A stretch of 5,715 bases of DNA from Planctomycetota bacterium (GTDB taxonomy: Bacteria; Planctomycetota; PLA2; JAEUHO01), in NCBI GenBank assembly GCA_024639415.1, contig JAHEIK010000280.1:1-5715 (forward strand), in the 5' to 3' direction. Both the position numbers and the translations under genes were made by a program. The notes below the pieces were generated by a model. The model was not told where the DNA came from. It saw only the letters and a program-made list of their open reading frames with translations, and searched no databases. Shown here one piece after another: positions 1 through 5,350 of this stretch; positions within the stretch are counted from its first letter, which is position 1, and each line of letters starts with the position of its first letter.

Positions 1-81
1 CGCGGCGTTTTGCAATCGGCCCCCGCGGGGTGCCTCTTCCGTGACGAAGCCCGCGCGTGGGTCCGCGCGACCTTGAGAGGT

Positions 82-108
82 CTGGAGGGGTAAGGAATAG
101 CCCTCCAG
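82..108. other. Perfect 8-bp hairpin between the direct repeats
   Basis: CTGGAGGG at 82-89 is exactly complementary to CCCTCCAG at 101-108, with an 11-base loop that is A-rich for this region. It lies between the two 69-bp repeats. It could be part of a structured transcript or of the repeat element. No U-tract follows on either strand, so it does not look like a standard intrinsic terminator. Its function is unknown. Confidence 0.6.
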
Positions 109-177
109 TGGAGTGTCGGACGGGACCGGTCGGCCGAGCTGGCGAGGCCGGAGGAGGTCACGCGACGCGACATCCAG

Positions 178-195
178 TCCGCACGGGAGTGCGGA
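178..195. other. Perfect 7-bp hairpin with GGGA tetraloop
   Basis: TCCGCAC at 178-184 pairs with GTGCGGA at 189-195 around the loop GGGA, a GNRA-type tetraloop on the plus strand. It ends 5 bp before the second copy of the direct repeat. A GNRA loop on a GC-rich stem is common in folded RNAs, so a plus-strand structured transcript is possible but not shown. Confidence 0.5.
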
Positions 196-248
196 ACGTC
201 GCGGCGTTTTGCAATCGGCCCCCGCGGGGTGCCTCTTCCGTGACGAAG

Positions 249-270
249 CCCGCGCGTGGGTCCGCGCGGG
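249..270 (-). terminator. GC-rich hairpin downstream of ssrA, possible terminator
   Basis: CCCGCGCG at 249-256 pairs with CGCGCGGG at 263-270 around a 6-base loop. In the direction of ssrA transcription it lies about 45 bases past the mature tmRNA 3' end. Only CTTCGTC follows, not a run of U, so it would be an atypical terminator. The first repeat copy has only 6 of the 8 pairs because the sequence diverges at position 70. Assigning it to ssrA is inference from position. Confidence 0.3.
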
Positions 271-315
271 AGCGCGGCACAGAGCGGCCACAGAATCGTC
301 CCGCGGTTTGAAGAG

Positions 316-670
316 TGGTGGAGGCGGGGGGAATCGAACCCCCGTCCCGAGACGGACACGTACGAGCCTCTACGCGCGTAGTCCTTGAATTTGGTTCTCG
401 TCCACTAGCACGCCCAGGACAGGCTCACTAGCAGACCAGCGAGCAATATCTCGCCGAACACATCGACTCGCGGCGACGTGTCAGCCAGCCCACCTTATGG
501 CGACCTGACTCCCTCGGTAGGCAGGAGGAAGGGGTCGCGCCACCTAATTAGGCGGCGAGTGCGTAGTTGCTGTTGGCAACTGTGTTTTCCAGGTGTTGTT
601 GACGAGGACTACCTGGGTCCCCGGCGCGCCACCCGCACAAGCCTGCGTCCGGTCGAATCCGTTCGCCCCC
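316..670 (-). ncRNA. ssrA: tmRNA (transfer-messenger RNA), one-piece form
   Basis: tmRNA rescues stalled ribosomes: charged with alanine and bound to SmpB, it enters the empty A site, then serves as template for a degradation tag. The 5' end (670 downward) reads GGGGGCGAACGG and pairs with the 3' strand CGCCTCC, giving a 7-bp acceptor stem. G1-C72, G2-C71 and the G3:U70 wobble, the alanyl-tRNA synthetase identity pair, are all visible. The T arm GGGGG-TTCGATT-CCCCC is at about 328-344, and CCA is encoded at 318-316. The mRNA-like part has resume codon GCC at 577-575 and encodes ANSNYALAA, ending in TAA at 550-548. The 355-nt length is normal for the one-piece form. GC-rich complementary segments between tag and tRNA-like domain fit the usual pseudoknots, which I did not fold. 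smpB lies upstream on the same strand. Confidence 0.97.
548..577 (-). CDS. tmRNA-encoded proteolysis tag ANSNYALAA
   Basis: This is the short reading frame inside tmRNA. Codons GCC AAC AGC AAC TAC GCA CTC GCC GCC then TAA specify ANSNYALAA. It has no start codon of its own; translation resumes here after the stalled ribosome switches template, with one alanine from the charged tmRNA added first. The C-terminal ALAA matches the degron read by ClpXP-type proteases in E. coli (ANDENYALAA). The encoded tag is nine residues, one fewer than in E. coli. The exact resume codon is inferred by alignment to that tag. Confidence 0.9.
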   Translation of the reverse strand, partial: ANSNYALAA

Positions 671-740
671 ACGCGTGTGCATGGGAAACGGGACGCGGTC
701 GTGTGGTTGACCGGTCCGTTCCTGAAAAAGAGCAGGCCCC

Positions 741-746
741 ATTGTA
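741..746 (-). promoter_or_regulatory. Possible -10 element (TACAAT) for ssrA
   Basis: The minus strand reads TACAAT, one base from the TATAAT consensus, in the 114-bp gap between the smpB stop and ssrA. A start about 7 bases downstream would give roughly a 64-nt leader before the mature tmRNA 5' end, which RNase P would remove. No good -35 hexamer is present 16-18 bases upstream, so ssrA could instead be read through from smpB. I see nothing else of note in 671-784 except a weak 4-bp stem around a short U-run. Confidence 0.3.
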
Positions 747-784
747 CGGGCAGCGCGCGGGGGGCAGCGACTCAGGCGGCAGCC

Positions 785-1279
785 TCAGCGGATCTGGCCA
801 CGCATGCGCTTCTTGTCGTCCTTCTCACGCTCGTGCGAGCGCTTGTCGCCCTTGCGACGGCCGCGAGCGACTCCCAGTTCGACTTTCACCCGCGGGCCCA
901 GGAAGTACATCTGGAGCGCCACCAGGGTCTGCCCCTTGGCCTCGAGCCGGTGCTTCAGTTTGCGCAGCTCACGCTTGTGCAGCAGGCACTTGCGCGGGCG
1001 GGCCGGCTCGTGATTGAGGTAGGACGCCTGCGGCAGCGGGAGGATGTGCACGCCGTAGAGCCAGAGCGCTTCCCCGCGAAAGCGCGCATAGCCCTCGGCG
1101 ATGGTCGGCGTGGTCGTGCGCAGCGACTTGACCTCGCTGCCCAGCAGGACGAGGCCAGCCTCGATCTTCGCCTCGATCACGTAGTTGCGGCGGGCGCGGC
1201 GGTTGGTCGCGAGCACAATTCGACCACTTCCCTCATCGGGCTTGCGGTCCTTCCCTCGCTTGTCCTTCTTGCGCGCCAC
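785..1279 (-). CDS. smpB: SsrA-binding protein SmpB
   Basis: SmpB binds the tRNA-like domain of tmRNA and takes the place of the anticodon arm in the decoding centre, so it is essential for trans-translation. The 164-residue product has a lysine/arginine-rich N-terminus. The family core follows: NRRARRNYVIE (26-36) and GSEVKSLR (47-54), then the LHKREL and QTLVALQMYFL segments of the OB fold. Late in the protein come VKVELGVARGRRK and the DKR motif (145-147), followed by the basic tail that enters the mRNA channel. Length is close to the usual 150-160. The start is GTG at 1279-1277: an in-frame TAG at 1294-1292 excludes any earlier start. The next candidate, GTG at residue 22, would leave an unusually short N-terminus. 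AGGA (1293-1290) lies 10 bases upstream, slightly far for a Shine-Dalgarno site. ssrA follows on the same strand. Confidence 0.97.
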   Translation of the reverse strand: MARKKDKRGKDRKPDEGSGRIVLATNRRARRNYVIEAKIEAGLVLLGSEVKSLRTTTPTIAEGYARFRGEALWLYGVHILPLPQASYLNHEPARPRKCLLHKRELRKLKHRLEAKGQTLVALQMYFLGPRVKVELGVARGRRKGDKRSHEREKDDKKRMRGQIR

Positions 1280-1280
1280 G

Positions 1281-1301
1281 GGGCGCGTATCCTACGCGCC
1301 C
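1281..1301. promoter_or_regulatory. Perfect 9-bp inverted repeat between two divergent GTG starts
   Basis: GGGCGCGTA (1281-1289) and TACGCGCCC (1293-1301) are perfectly complementary around TCC. The element fills all but one base of the 22-bp gap between the smpB GTG (1279) and the lipoprotein GTG (1302). Its centre gives TATCCT on the plus strand (1288-1293), 8 bases before GTG. On the minus strand it gives TAGGAT (1294-1289), 9 bases before GTG. Both resemble -10 boxes placed for leaderless transcripts. No convincing -35 is visible on either side. Alternatives are an operator for a dimeric regulator, or an mRNA hairpin at the start codons. Confidence 0.55.
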
Positions 1302-2396
1302 GTGTTGCCCATCCCGCCCGTACGCAGAGCCTTCCTCGCCGCCGCCGTGGCCGGCGCGCTGCTGGTGGGGGGCTGCGAGGGGTTGCCGACGGACGGCCTC
1401 GCACCGGACGTGCAGACGCAGCCGGCTCCGCTCCAGATCGATCGTCCGCCGCTGCCGCGGCACGACGGGCCGAGACTGCCCGCCTTCAGTGGGGGTGACC
1501 CCGCGGCCCGCGATTGGATGAAGGTCGACGATCTGCTCTGGATCGAGCGCCGGGACGAAGCCGCCTACCGCAAGGGCTTGGTCACCGACGGTGTCTCGTA
1601 CGTGTCCGTCGATGCCGCGCCTACGCGCAGCGTGAGCGCGGAGGCCGGCTTTCGCCTGCGCACCGACCATCTCGCGGTCTACACGAACGCGTCGTGGCGT
1701 CGGGCGCTGCAGGTGGCGCGTGAGGCCGAGCTGCACGTCACGCGGCTCGTTCGTGACTACGGGGAGCCGCTCGACCTCAGGCTCCCCCAGGGCCCCATGA
1801 AGGTCATCGTGACGGCGACGCGCAAGGAGTTCGTGCGCACGCTGCGTGGGCTCGTGCACGACCCCGTTGGCTGGGGTGCGTTCTACGACGCGCGCTCGGG
1901 CAACGTCTATGTGAGCCTGGAGCCGGCCAAGCAGGGCCCGCTGCCGTGGCGCGCGGATCTCAGGCACGAGATGACGCACCAGATCCTCGATCTGTCGCGC
2001 CCCCTGGCGCGCAGGGCGCGGCCGTTCGCGACGCCGTGGTTCTGGCTCTGGGAAGCGTTCTCCGTGTGGAGCGAAGGACTCGGGGATCTGCCGGGTGACG
2101 ACACGCTCTCTGCACGCCTGGGCCGCTTCCGCCGCAAGTACGCCTGGGGCGAGTGGACGCCCCTGGCTTCCCTCTTCGCCTTGGAGCAGGAGTCGTTCGC
2201 GGGGCAGCACTACGACCAGACGGCGTCCCTCATGCGCTTCCTGCTCGACGAGGGGCAGCCCGCCAGGCGCAATGCGGTGCTGAACATCATCCGTCGTCTA
2301 CTCAGCGGCCCTGTGCCCTCCGATGCCCTGGCACGCGCGCTGGGGATGACTACGGCCGAGATCGAAACCGCTTGGCGGGAGACCGTGCAGCGCTGA
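1302..2396 (+). CDS. Lipoprotein with HExxH zinc-metallopeptidase motif, DUF1570-like
   Basis: This 364-residue product is probably an exported, lipid-anchored protease or protease-like protein. It begins VRRAF, a hydrophobic stretch and LLVGGC, giving a signal-peptidase II lipobox with Cys25. A proline-rich linker follows. The later part carries EF.RTLRGL and GAFYDARSGNVYVSLEP, then HEMTH at 222-226, where the two His would bind zinc and Glu223 would be catalytic. Twenty-five residues after His226 comes WLWEAFSVWSEG; Glu251, or less likely Glu258, fits the third zinc ligand of gluzincins. HYDQTASLMRFLLDEG and a C-terminal helix region complete a pattern I recognise from DUF1570/peptidase MA-like proteins. 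GTG at 1302 was chosen because it gives a compact signal peptide and avoids overlap with smpB; TTG at 1305 or 1269 is possible. No Shine-Dalgarno is visible. Substrate unknown. The rlmI-like gene follows after 32 bp. Confidence 0.85.
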   Translation: MLPIPPVRRAFLAAAVAGALLVGGCEGLPTDGLAPDVQTQPAPLQIDRPPLPRHDGPRLPAFSGGDPAARDWMKVDDLLWIERRDEAAYRKGLVTDGVSYVSVDAAPTRSVSAEAGFRLRTDHLAVYTNASWRRALQVAREAELHVTRLVRDYGEPLDLRLPQGPMKVIVTATRKEFVRTLRGLVHDPVGWGAFYDARSGNVYVSLEPAKQGPLPWRADLRHEMTHQILDLSRPLARRARPFATPWFWLWEAFSVWSEGLGDLPGDDTLSARLGRFRRKYAWGEWTPLASLFALEQESFAGQHYDQTASLMRFLLDEGQPARRNAVLNIIRRLLSGPVPSDALARALGMTTAEIETAWRETVQR

Positions 2397-2400
2397 GTCC

Positions 2401-2432
2401 CGGAGCGCCTCCGTGGCATGCTCTCGCCATGC
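2401..2432 (+). promoter_or_regulatory. Small hairpins over the rlmI-like translation start
   Basis: CGGAG (2401-2405) pairs with CTCCG (2409-2413) around CGC. GCATG (2416-2420) pairs with CATGC (2428-2432), which includes the ATG at 2429. The only purine-rich ribosome-binding candidate, GGAG at 2402-2405, is inside the first stem and 23 bases from the ATG, too far to be standard. The stems are only 5 bp, so this is weak evidence for start-site masking; translational coupling to the upstream gene is an alternative. Confidence 0.3.
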
Positions 2433-3619
2433 GCACCGTCACGCTGAAGCCCGGTCGAGCCAAGCCCTTGTGGATGGGACACCCGTGGGTGTTCGCCGAC
2501 AGCGTCGCGAGCATTGCGGGCGGAGCAGGGGACGAGGACTGGGTGCGCGTGTGCGACGGCGACGGGCGTCACGTCGGCTACGGCTTCCTCTCGCCCGACT
2601 CTGCCATCGCCGTGCGCCTGCTGAGCCGGGACGCGGAGGCGCCTGCGCCGGAGGACCTGCTGCAGGAGCGCATCGCGCAGGCGTGCGCCTTGCGCAAGCG
2701 GCTCTTCCCTGATCCGGAGCGGACGAACGCCTACCGCCTCATCCACAGCGAAGGCGACGACCTGCCCGGCCTGGTGGTGGACCGCTTCGGTGAGGACGTC
2801 CTGGTCGCCCAGTTCGCCATTGGTGCCACGTACGCGCGGCGTGAGGTGATCGCGAGCACGCTGCTCGAGAAGACAGGCTGCAAGACGCTCGTCGCACGCT
2901 CCGCCGGGTATGAGCGCACGGAGGCGATTCACCCGGACGCTGAGCACTTTCTCGTTGGCGAGAAGCCGCCCAGCGCACTCGAGATCCGCGAGGAGGGTCT
3001 GTTCTTGGAGGTCGCTCCGCTCGCAGGACAGAAGACGGGGCACTACGCCGACCAGCGCGAGAACCGCATGCTCGTTGGCCGCATGGCCGGCGGGCTCGAC
3101 GTGCTGGACCTCTATGCCGGCACGGGTGGCTTCAGCCTGCACAGCGCACGCCACGGAGCGCAGCAGGTGACCGCGGTCGAGACCTCGCCGCGCAGCAGCG
3201 CGGCCGCACGTCGCAACGCGGCACGCAACGGCGTGGCCGATCGCATCGTGGTGGAAGAGGGGGATGTGACGAACTGGCTGACCGCGCTGCGTGCCCAGAA
3301 GCGCACGTTCGGCCTCGTCATCACGGATCCGCCGAACTTCTTCCCGCGGGGCGGCTCGAGCCGCAACGGGATGAAGGCCCACCGTGAACTCAACGTCCGC
3401 GCGATGAGCCGCGTCACACCGGGCGGATTCCTGGCGACCTTCAGCTGCAGTGCCAAGCTCGAGCCGGTCGGCTTCCTGGAGATGCTCCGCTCGGCCTCCC
3501 GTGAGTGCCGGCGGCCCTTCCGCGTGCTGCGTGAGCTGGGTGCGGGGCCCGACCACCCCGTGGCCGGAGGTTTGCCTGCAGGTAGGTATCTCACCGGCTT
3601 CCTGCTCCAGATCCTCTGA
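2429..3619 (+). CDS. RlmI-type class I SAM-dependent 23S rRNA cytosine-5 methyltransferase
   Basis: In E. coli the family member RlmI makes m5C1962 in 23S rRNA using S-adenosylmethionine; the same role is inferred here. The 396-residue length matches that enzyme. A PUA-like RNA-binding region opens the protein (GRAKPLWMGHPWVFADSV, near residues 8-25). A middle domain with LPGLVVDRFGEDVLVAQ follows. The family signature GQKTGHYADQREN starts at residue 200. Rossmann motif I is VLDLYAGTGG (225-234). Motif IV is DPPNFF (300-305). Motif VI SCS has Cys340, the expected catalytic nucleophile for m5C chemistry. The start ATG at 2429 places the PUA domain right at the N-terminus; earlier in-frame sequence is a different frame of the upstream gene. 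Paralogues with other rRNA sites exist, so the exact nucleotide is not certain. It is cytosolic and probably co-transcribed with the lipoprotein gene. Confidence 0.93.
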   Translation: MRTVTLKPGRAKPLWMGHPWVFADSVASIAGGAGDEDWVRVCDGDGRHVGYGFLSPDSAIAVRLLSRDAEAPAPEDLLQERIAQACALRKRLFPDPERTNAYRLIHSEGDDLPGLVVDRFGEDVLVAQFAIGATYARREVIASTLLEKTGCKTLVARSAGYERTEAIHPDAEHFLVGEKPPSALEIREEGLFLEVAPLAGQKTGHYADQRENRMLVGRMAGGLDVLDLYAGTGGFSLHSARHGAQQVTAVETSPRSSAAARRNAARNGVADRIVVEEGDVTNWLTALRAQKRTFGLVITDPPNFFPRGGSSRNGMKAHRELNVRAMSRVTPGGFLATFSCSAKLEPVGFLEMLRSASRECRRPFRVLRELGAGPDHPVAGGLPAGRYLTGFLLQIL

Positions 3620-3632
3620 TGGGTGTCCGATA

Positions 3633-3654
3633 GGGTGTCGTTCCGGTTACACCC
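3633..3654 (+). terminator. Weak hairpin after the rlmI-like gene
   Basis: GGGTGT at 3633-3638 pairs with ACACCC at 3649-3654 around a 10-base loop. A direct copy of GGGTGT at 3621-3626 can pair with the same 3' arm. It begins 13 bases after the stop codon, where a terminator would be expected, but no U-tract follows. The rest of the 138-bp gap (3620-3757) has no recognisable promoter. The next gene has only a weak purine stretch (GAGACGAAG) before its ATG. Confidence 0.3.
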
Positions 3655-3757
3655 CTCGATGCTTGCCAGGGGGGCGCCCGCTGCGACCTTCTGGCCGTGA
3701 CGGGTTTGGGCATCGTGGGCGCGGACCCTGTTTGACCTGATCTGTTGAGACGAAGCC

Positions 3758-4204
3758 ATGGCTGCCCCCAGCAACCCCACCCCGCCGACGCCTGGATCCG
3801 GGCCCGACAGCAAGCCCGTCGAGCGGCGCAAGATCGCCTCCGCGCACTTCCTGCGCGTTCGCGGCCAGGGGCGGGTCGAGGTCGAGCTCTCCGGAAGCGG
3901 TCAGCTGAGCATGATCCGCGGTCGCTACGACGACTTCTGCTTCGAGGGCCGTGGACTGCCGCGCCATCTGTCCGGGACCTGCGTCCACCTGCGCGCCGCC
4001 CAGGGGCGCGTCATCCTCGAAGGCGAGGACCTCGAGCTGGAGTTCTTCGGCGGTGTCTGCTCGGCCCTGCTGGTAGGGACTTTCGAAGTCGAAGAGCGTG
4101 GCCCCGGCTCGCCGCATGCCGGCTCCGGGGGGGGCGCGGCCACAGGCCGTACGACCCGGAACGTGCAGGACAAGCGATCGGCGAGCCCACGGCGACGGGT
4201 ATAA
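3758..4204 (+). CDS. Hypothetical protein, small beta-rich domain
   Basis: I do not recognise this family. The 148-residue product has a Pro/Ser-rich, probably disordered N-terminus (1-20). A compact region at about 27-113 follows, with hydrophobic residues alternating with polar or glycine residues: RVEVELSGSG, DDFCFEGRG, GRVILEGEDLELEFFGG, LLVGTFEVEE. This suggests a small beta-sandwich or beta-roll. The last 35 residues (GPGSPH onward) are glycine-rich then basic and look disordered. There is no signal peptide or membrane segment, so it is probably cytosolic. Codon third positions are strongly G/C, which supports this frame over two overlapping ones. A run of eight G at 4127-4134 lies in the tail codons. 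The ATG at 3758 is the first start in frame. The exported thioredoxin-fold gene begins 28 bp after its stop, so the two probably share a transcript. Confidence 0.75.
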   Translation: MAAPSNPTPPTPGSGPDSKPVERRKIASAHFLRVRGQGRVEVELSGSGQLSMIRGRYDDFCFEGRGLPRHLSGTCVHLRAAQGRVILEGEDLELEFFGGVCSALLVGTFEVEERGPGSPHAGSGGGAATGRTTRNVQDKRSASPRRRV

Positions 4205-4232
4205 CCTGACGACCCCGTCCCGGAGAGCTCCC

Positions 4233-5105
4233 ATGTCCACGCTACGTACGACCCTCGCCCTGGCCTGCCTACTGCTCGCCGTCGTCCTGCTCGCGCCCAG
4301 CGCGGGTGCCGACGACGACAAGGGCACCGAAGCCAAGCCTGCGCCCAAGGCCGCTGCCAAGGCCAAGGCTGAGCTGGACGCCAAGTCCCCGGCCATCGTG
4401 ATGGAAGACACCGAGGGCCGCTCGTTCGAGCTGCTCGACTGCGGCATCAAGCAGAAGGAGGCGGAAGCCGTCGTCCTCGCTGCAGCCAAGACCTTCGGAG
4501 CGGCCAAGGACGCCAAGCTCACTACGAAGATCGCAGACCTCAAGGGCGTCAAGGACGAGGATGGCGACCTCGACACGTCGAAGGTCAAGGACCTGGCCGT
4601 GGCCGCCGGCCGCTACTTCGGCTTGACGGCGACCGACGAGAGCGCCGAGTCATTCACGACGCTCGCCGACCTGGCGACGTGGATCACGGCCGCGAACGAT
4701 GCGCCGATCCTGCTGTTGACCTGGGGCCCGCGCTGCCCGACCAGCGCGCGCCTGAACGACGCCATCGTGGAGCTGGTCGCGAACACCAAGATCCGCGCCT
4801 ACGCCATCGCGTGCAACTACAAGGACACGCCTGAGCACTACGCGAGGTTCTTGGACAGCTACGAGTTCAACCTCCGCATCTTCCCCGACCGCGACCAGCG
4901 CGTGACGGACGTGCTAGGTGGCAAGACGACGCCGCACTTCTTCCTGTTCGACGCCAAGGGCACGCTGCGCTACCGCGGCGGCCTGAACAACGACCCGATG
5001 GGCTACATGGAAGATGACGAGCGCAAGGACTACCTCGTCGACGCGATCGCGGCCATCCGCGGCGGCAAGGACGTCGCGGTGAAGGACACGGCCCCGTCTG
5101 GGTGA
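4233..5105 (+). CDS. Exported thioredoxin-fold, peroxiredoxin-like (redoxin) protein
   Basis: The 290-residue product has a signal peptide, with Arg5, a hydrophobic core 7-21 and a likely cut after AGA (24-26). A Lys/Ala-rich linker spans about 30-47. EDTEGRSFELLDC looks like the first strand of a redoxin domain; about 80 mostly helical, acidic residues then intervene. The fold resumes at APILLLTWGPRCPTSARL, where Cys168 sits at the active-site position with Arg173 nearby. NYKDTPEHYARFLD, FPDRDQRVTDVLG, TTPHFFLFDAKGTLRYRG (cis-Pro234) and the family's end GLNNDP follow. There is no CXXC pair, only C70, C168 and C194 in the mature part. It may reduce peroxide or a protein disulfide outside the membrane, or be only redoxin-like. 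The ATG at 4233 is supported by GGAG at 4222-4225, 7 bases upstream, and by the signal peptide. The frame continues past this TGA (see the next entry). Confidence 0.88.
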   Translation: MSTLRTTLALACLLLAVVLLAPSAGADDDKGTEAKPAPKAAAKAKAELDAKSPAIVMEDTEGRSFELLDCGIKQKEAEAVVLAAAKTFGAAKDAKLTTKIADLKGVKDEDGDLDTSKVKDLAVAAGRYFGLTATDESAESFTTLADLATWITAANDAPILLLTWGPRCPTSARLNDAIVELVANTKIRAYAIACNYKDTPEHYARFLDSYEFNLRIFPDRDQRVTDVLGGKTTPHFFLFDAKGTLRYRGGLNNDPMGYMEDDERKDYLVDAIAAIRGGKDVAVKDTAPSG

Positions 5106-5183
5106 AGTGTCAAGCGCGCCAAGCCCCGTGCGGGCAAGAAGGCAAGCAAGGACGCGGCTCCGAAGACGGACAAGGGTTCGTAG
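5106..5183 (+). other. In-frame Lys/Ala-rich extension beyond the TGA stop
   Basis: After the TGA at 5103-5105 the same frame runs 25 sense codons, then TAG at 5181-5183. The product is SVKRAKPRAGKK followed by ASKDAAPKTDKGS, matching the Lys/Ala/Pro composition of the linker near the N-terminus. Codon third positions stay mostly G or C. A hairpin begins three bases after the TAG. Together this suggests that the original gene ended at 5183 and that TGA is a recent nonsense change, a sequencing error or a read-through site. The sequence alone cannot separate these. No ribosome-binding site supports an independent gene. Confidence 0.6.
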
Positions 5184-5186
5184 AGT

Positions 5187-5203
5187 TCCGGGCCTTGCCC
5201 GGA
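5187..5203 (+). terminator. Hairpin after the thioredoxin-fold gene
   Basis: TCCGGGC (5187-5193) pairs with GCCCGGA (5197-5203) around a 3-base loop, 7 bp in all. It starts three bases after the TAG at 5183. The downstream tract is pyrimidine-rich (GATCCTCTCCCTC) rather than a run of U, so it is an imperfect intrinsic terminator for the plus-strand unit. Confidence 0.5.
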
Positions 5204-5207
5204 GATC

Positions 5208-5285
5208 CTCTCCCTCACCCTCGCGCCCTCACTAGCTCTCCCTCACGTGAGAGTTGTGTCGTGGGGGAGTCCTGGTGAGGGAGAG
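5208..5285. repeat. Two direct and one inverted copy of CTCTCCCTCAC
   Basis: CTCTCCCTCACC at 5208-5219 is the exact reverse complement of GGTGAGGGAGAG at 5274-5285 (12 bp). A second direct copy, CTCTCCCTCAC, is at 5236-5246 and can pair with 5275-5285 over 11 bp. It also forms a local palindrome CTCACGTGAG at 5242-5251. The 3' arm can therefore pair with either 5' arm but not both. The element lies between convergent genes and may serve as a two-way terminator. Similar CCCTCACCC-type intergenic repeats are familiar from GC-rich genomes; relation to them is not tested. Confidence 0.7.
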
Positions 5286-5294
5286 AAGAAGGGT

Positions 5295-5346
5295 ACGGGC
5301 TACGGGCACGCCGGGAACGGTGACGGGAACGGGCACGTTCACGGGC
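5295..5346. repeat. Short degenerate ACGGG(C/A) repeats
   Basis: ACGGG occurs at 5295, 5302, 5323, 5329 and 5341, mostly as ACGGGC, with related CCGGGA and ACGGTG between. Spacing is irregular. It is low-complexity intergenic sequence between convergent genes, with no function apparent. Confidence 0.5.
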
Positions 5347-5350
5347 TGAC

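Larger units (their letters stand above)
1..268. repeat. Pair of exact 69-bp direct repeats, 199 bp apart
   Basis: Positions 1-69 and 200-268 are identical base for base; they diverge at position 70 (A) versus 269 (G). The first copy begins at the window edge, so the true unit may be longer and further copies may lie outside. The 199-bp spacing is not a multiple of three, which argues against a repeated protein domain. Each copy contains the palindrome CCCCGCGGGG (21-30 in copy one) and ends in a GC-rich inverted repeat. The pair lies just downstream of the 3' end of ssrA. No open frame here has convincing coding character. Confidence 0.9.

Noticed and set aside
316..345. ssrA 3' end as an attachment site for a genomic island
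   Set aside because: No second copy of the tmRNA 3' end and no integrase are present in the window; the 69-bp repeats do not match the tmRNA sequence.
113..388. Plus-strand frame ending in GGGGNRTPVPRR
   Set aside because: The GGGGNRTPVPRR string is the antisense translation of the tmRNA T arm and acceptor stem, a well-known source of false proteins. The rest overlaps the non-coding repeat.
593..1498. 301-codon plus-strand frame across ssrA and smpB
   Set aside because: It is antisense to a confident tmRNA gene and smpB and runs into the lipoprotein in another frame; no recognisable domain.
2210..3556. 448-codon minus-strand frame opposite the rlmI-like gene
   Set aside because: It mirrors the strongly supported methyltransferase; its Arg/Ala/Val-rich composition is typical of antisense frames in GC-rich DNA.
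4254..4268. Lipobox around Cys12 (LALAC) of the thioredoxin-fold protein
   Set aside because: Cys12 is in the middle of the hydrophobic core, leaving too short a signal; the AGA cut at 24-26 fits a signal-peptidase I site better.
3647..4588. 313-codon minus-strand frame
   Set aside because: It covers two plus-strand genes with better codon bias; no domain or signal is visible.
5103..5125. TGA as a selenocysteine codon
   Set aside because: Only a 4-bp stem (GCCC/GGGC) lies downstream, the distance is short for a bacterial SECIS, and the site is in a disordered tail far from the redoxin active site.
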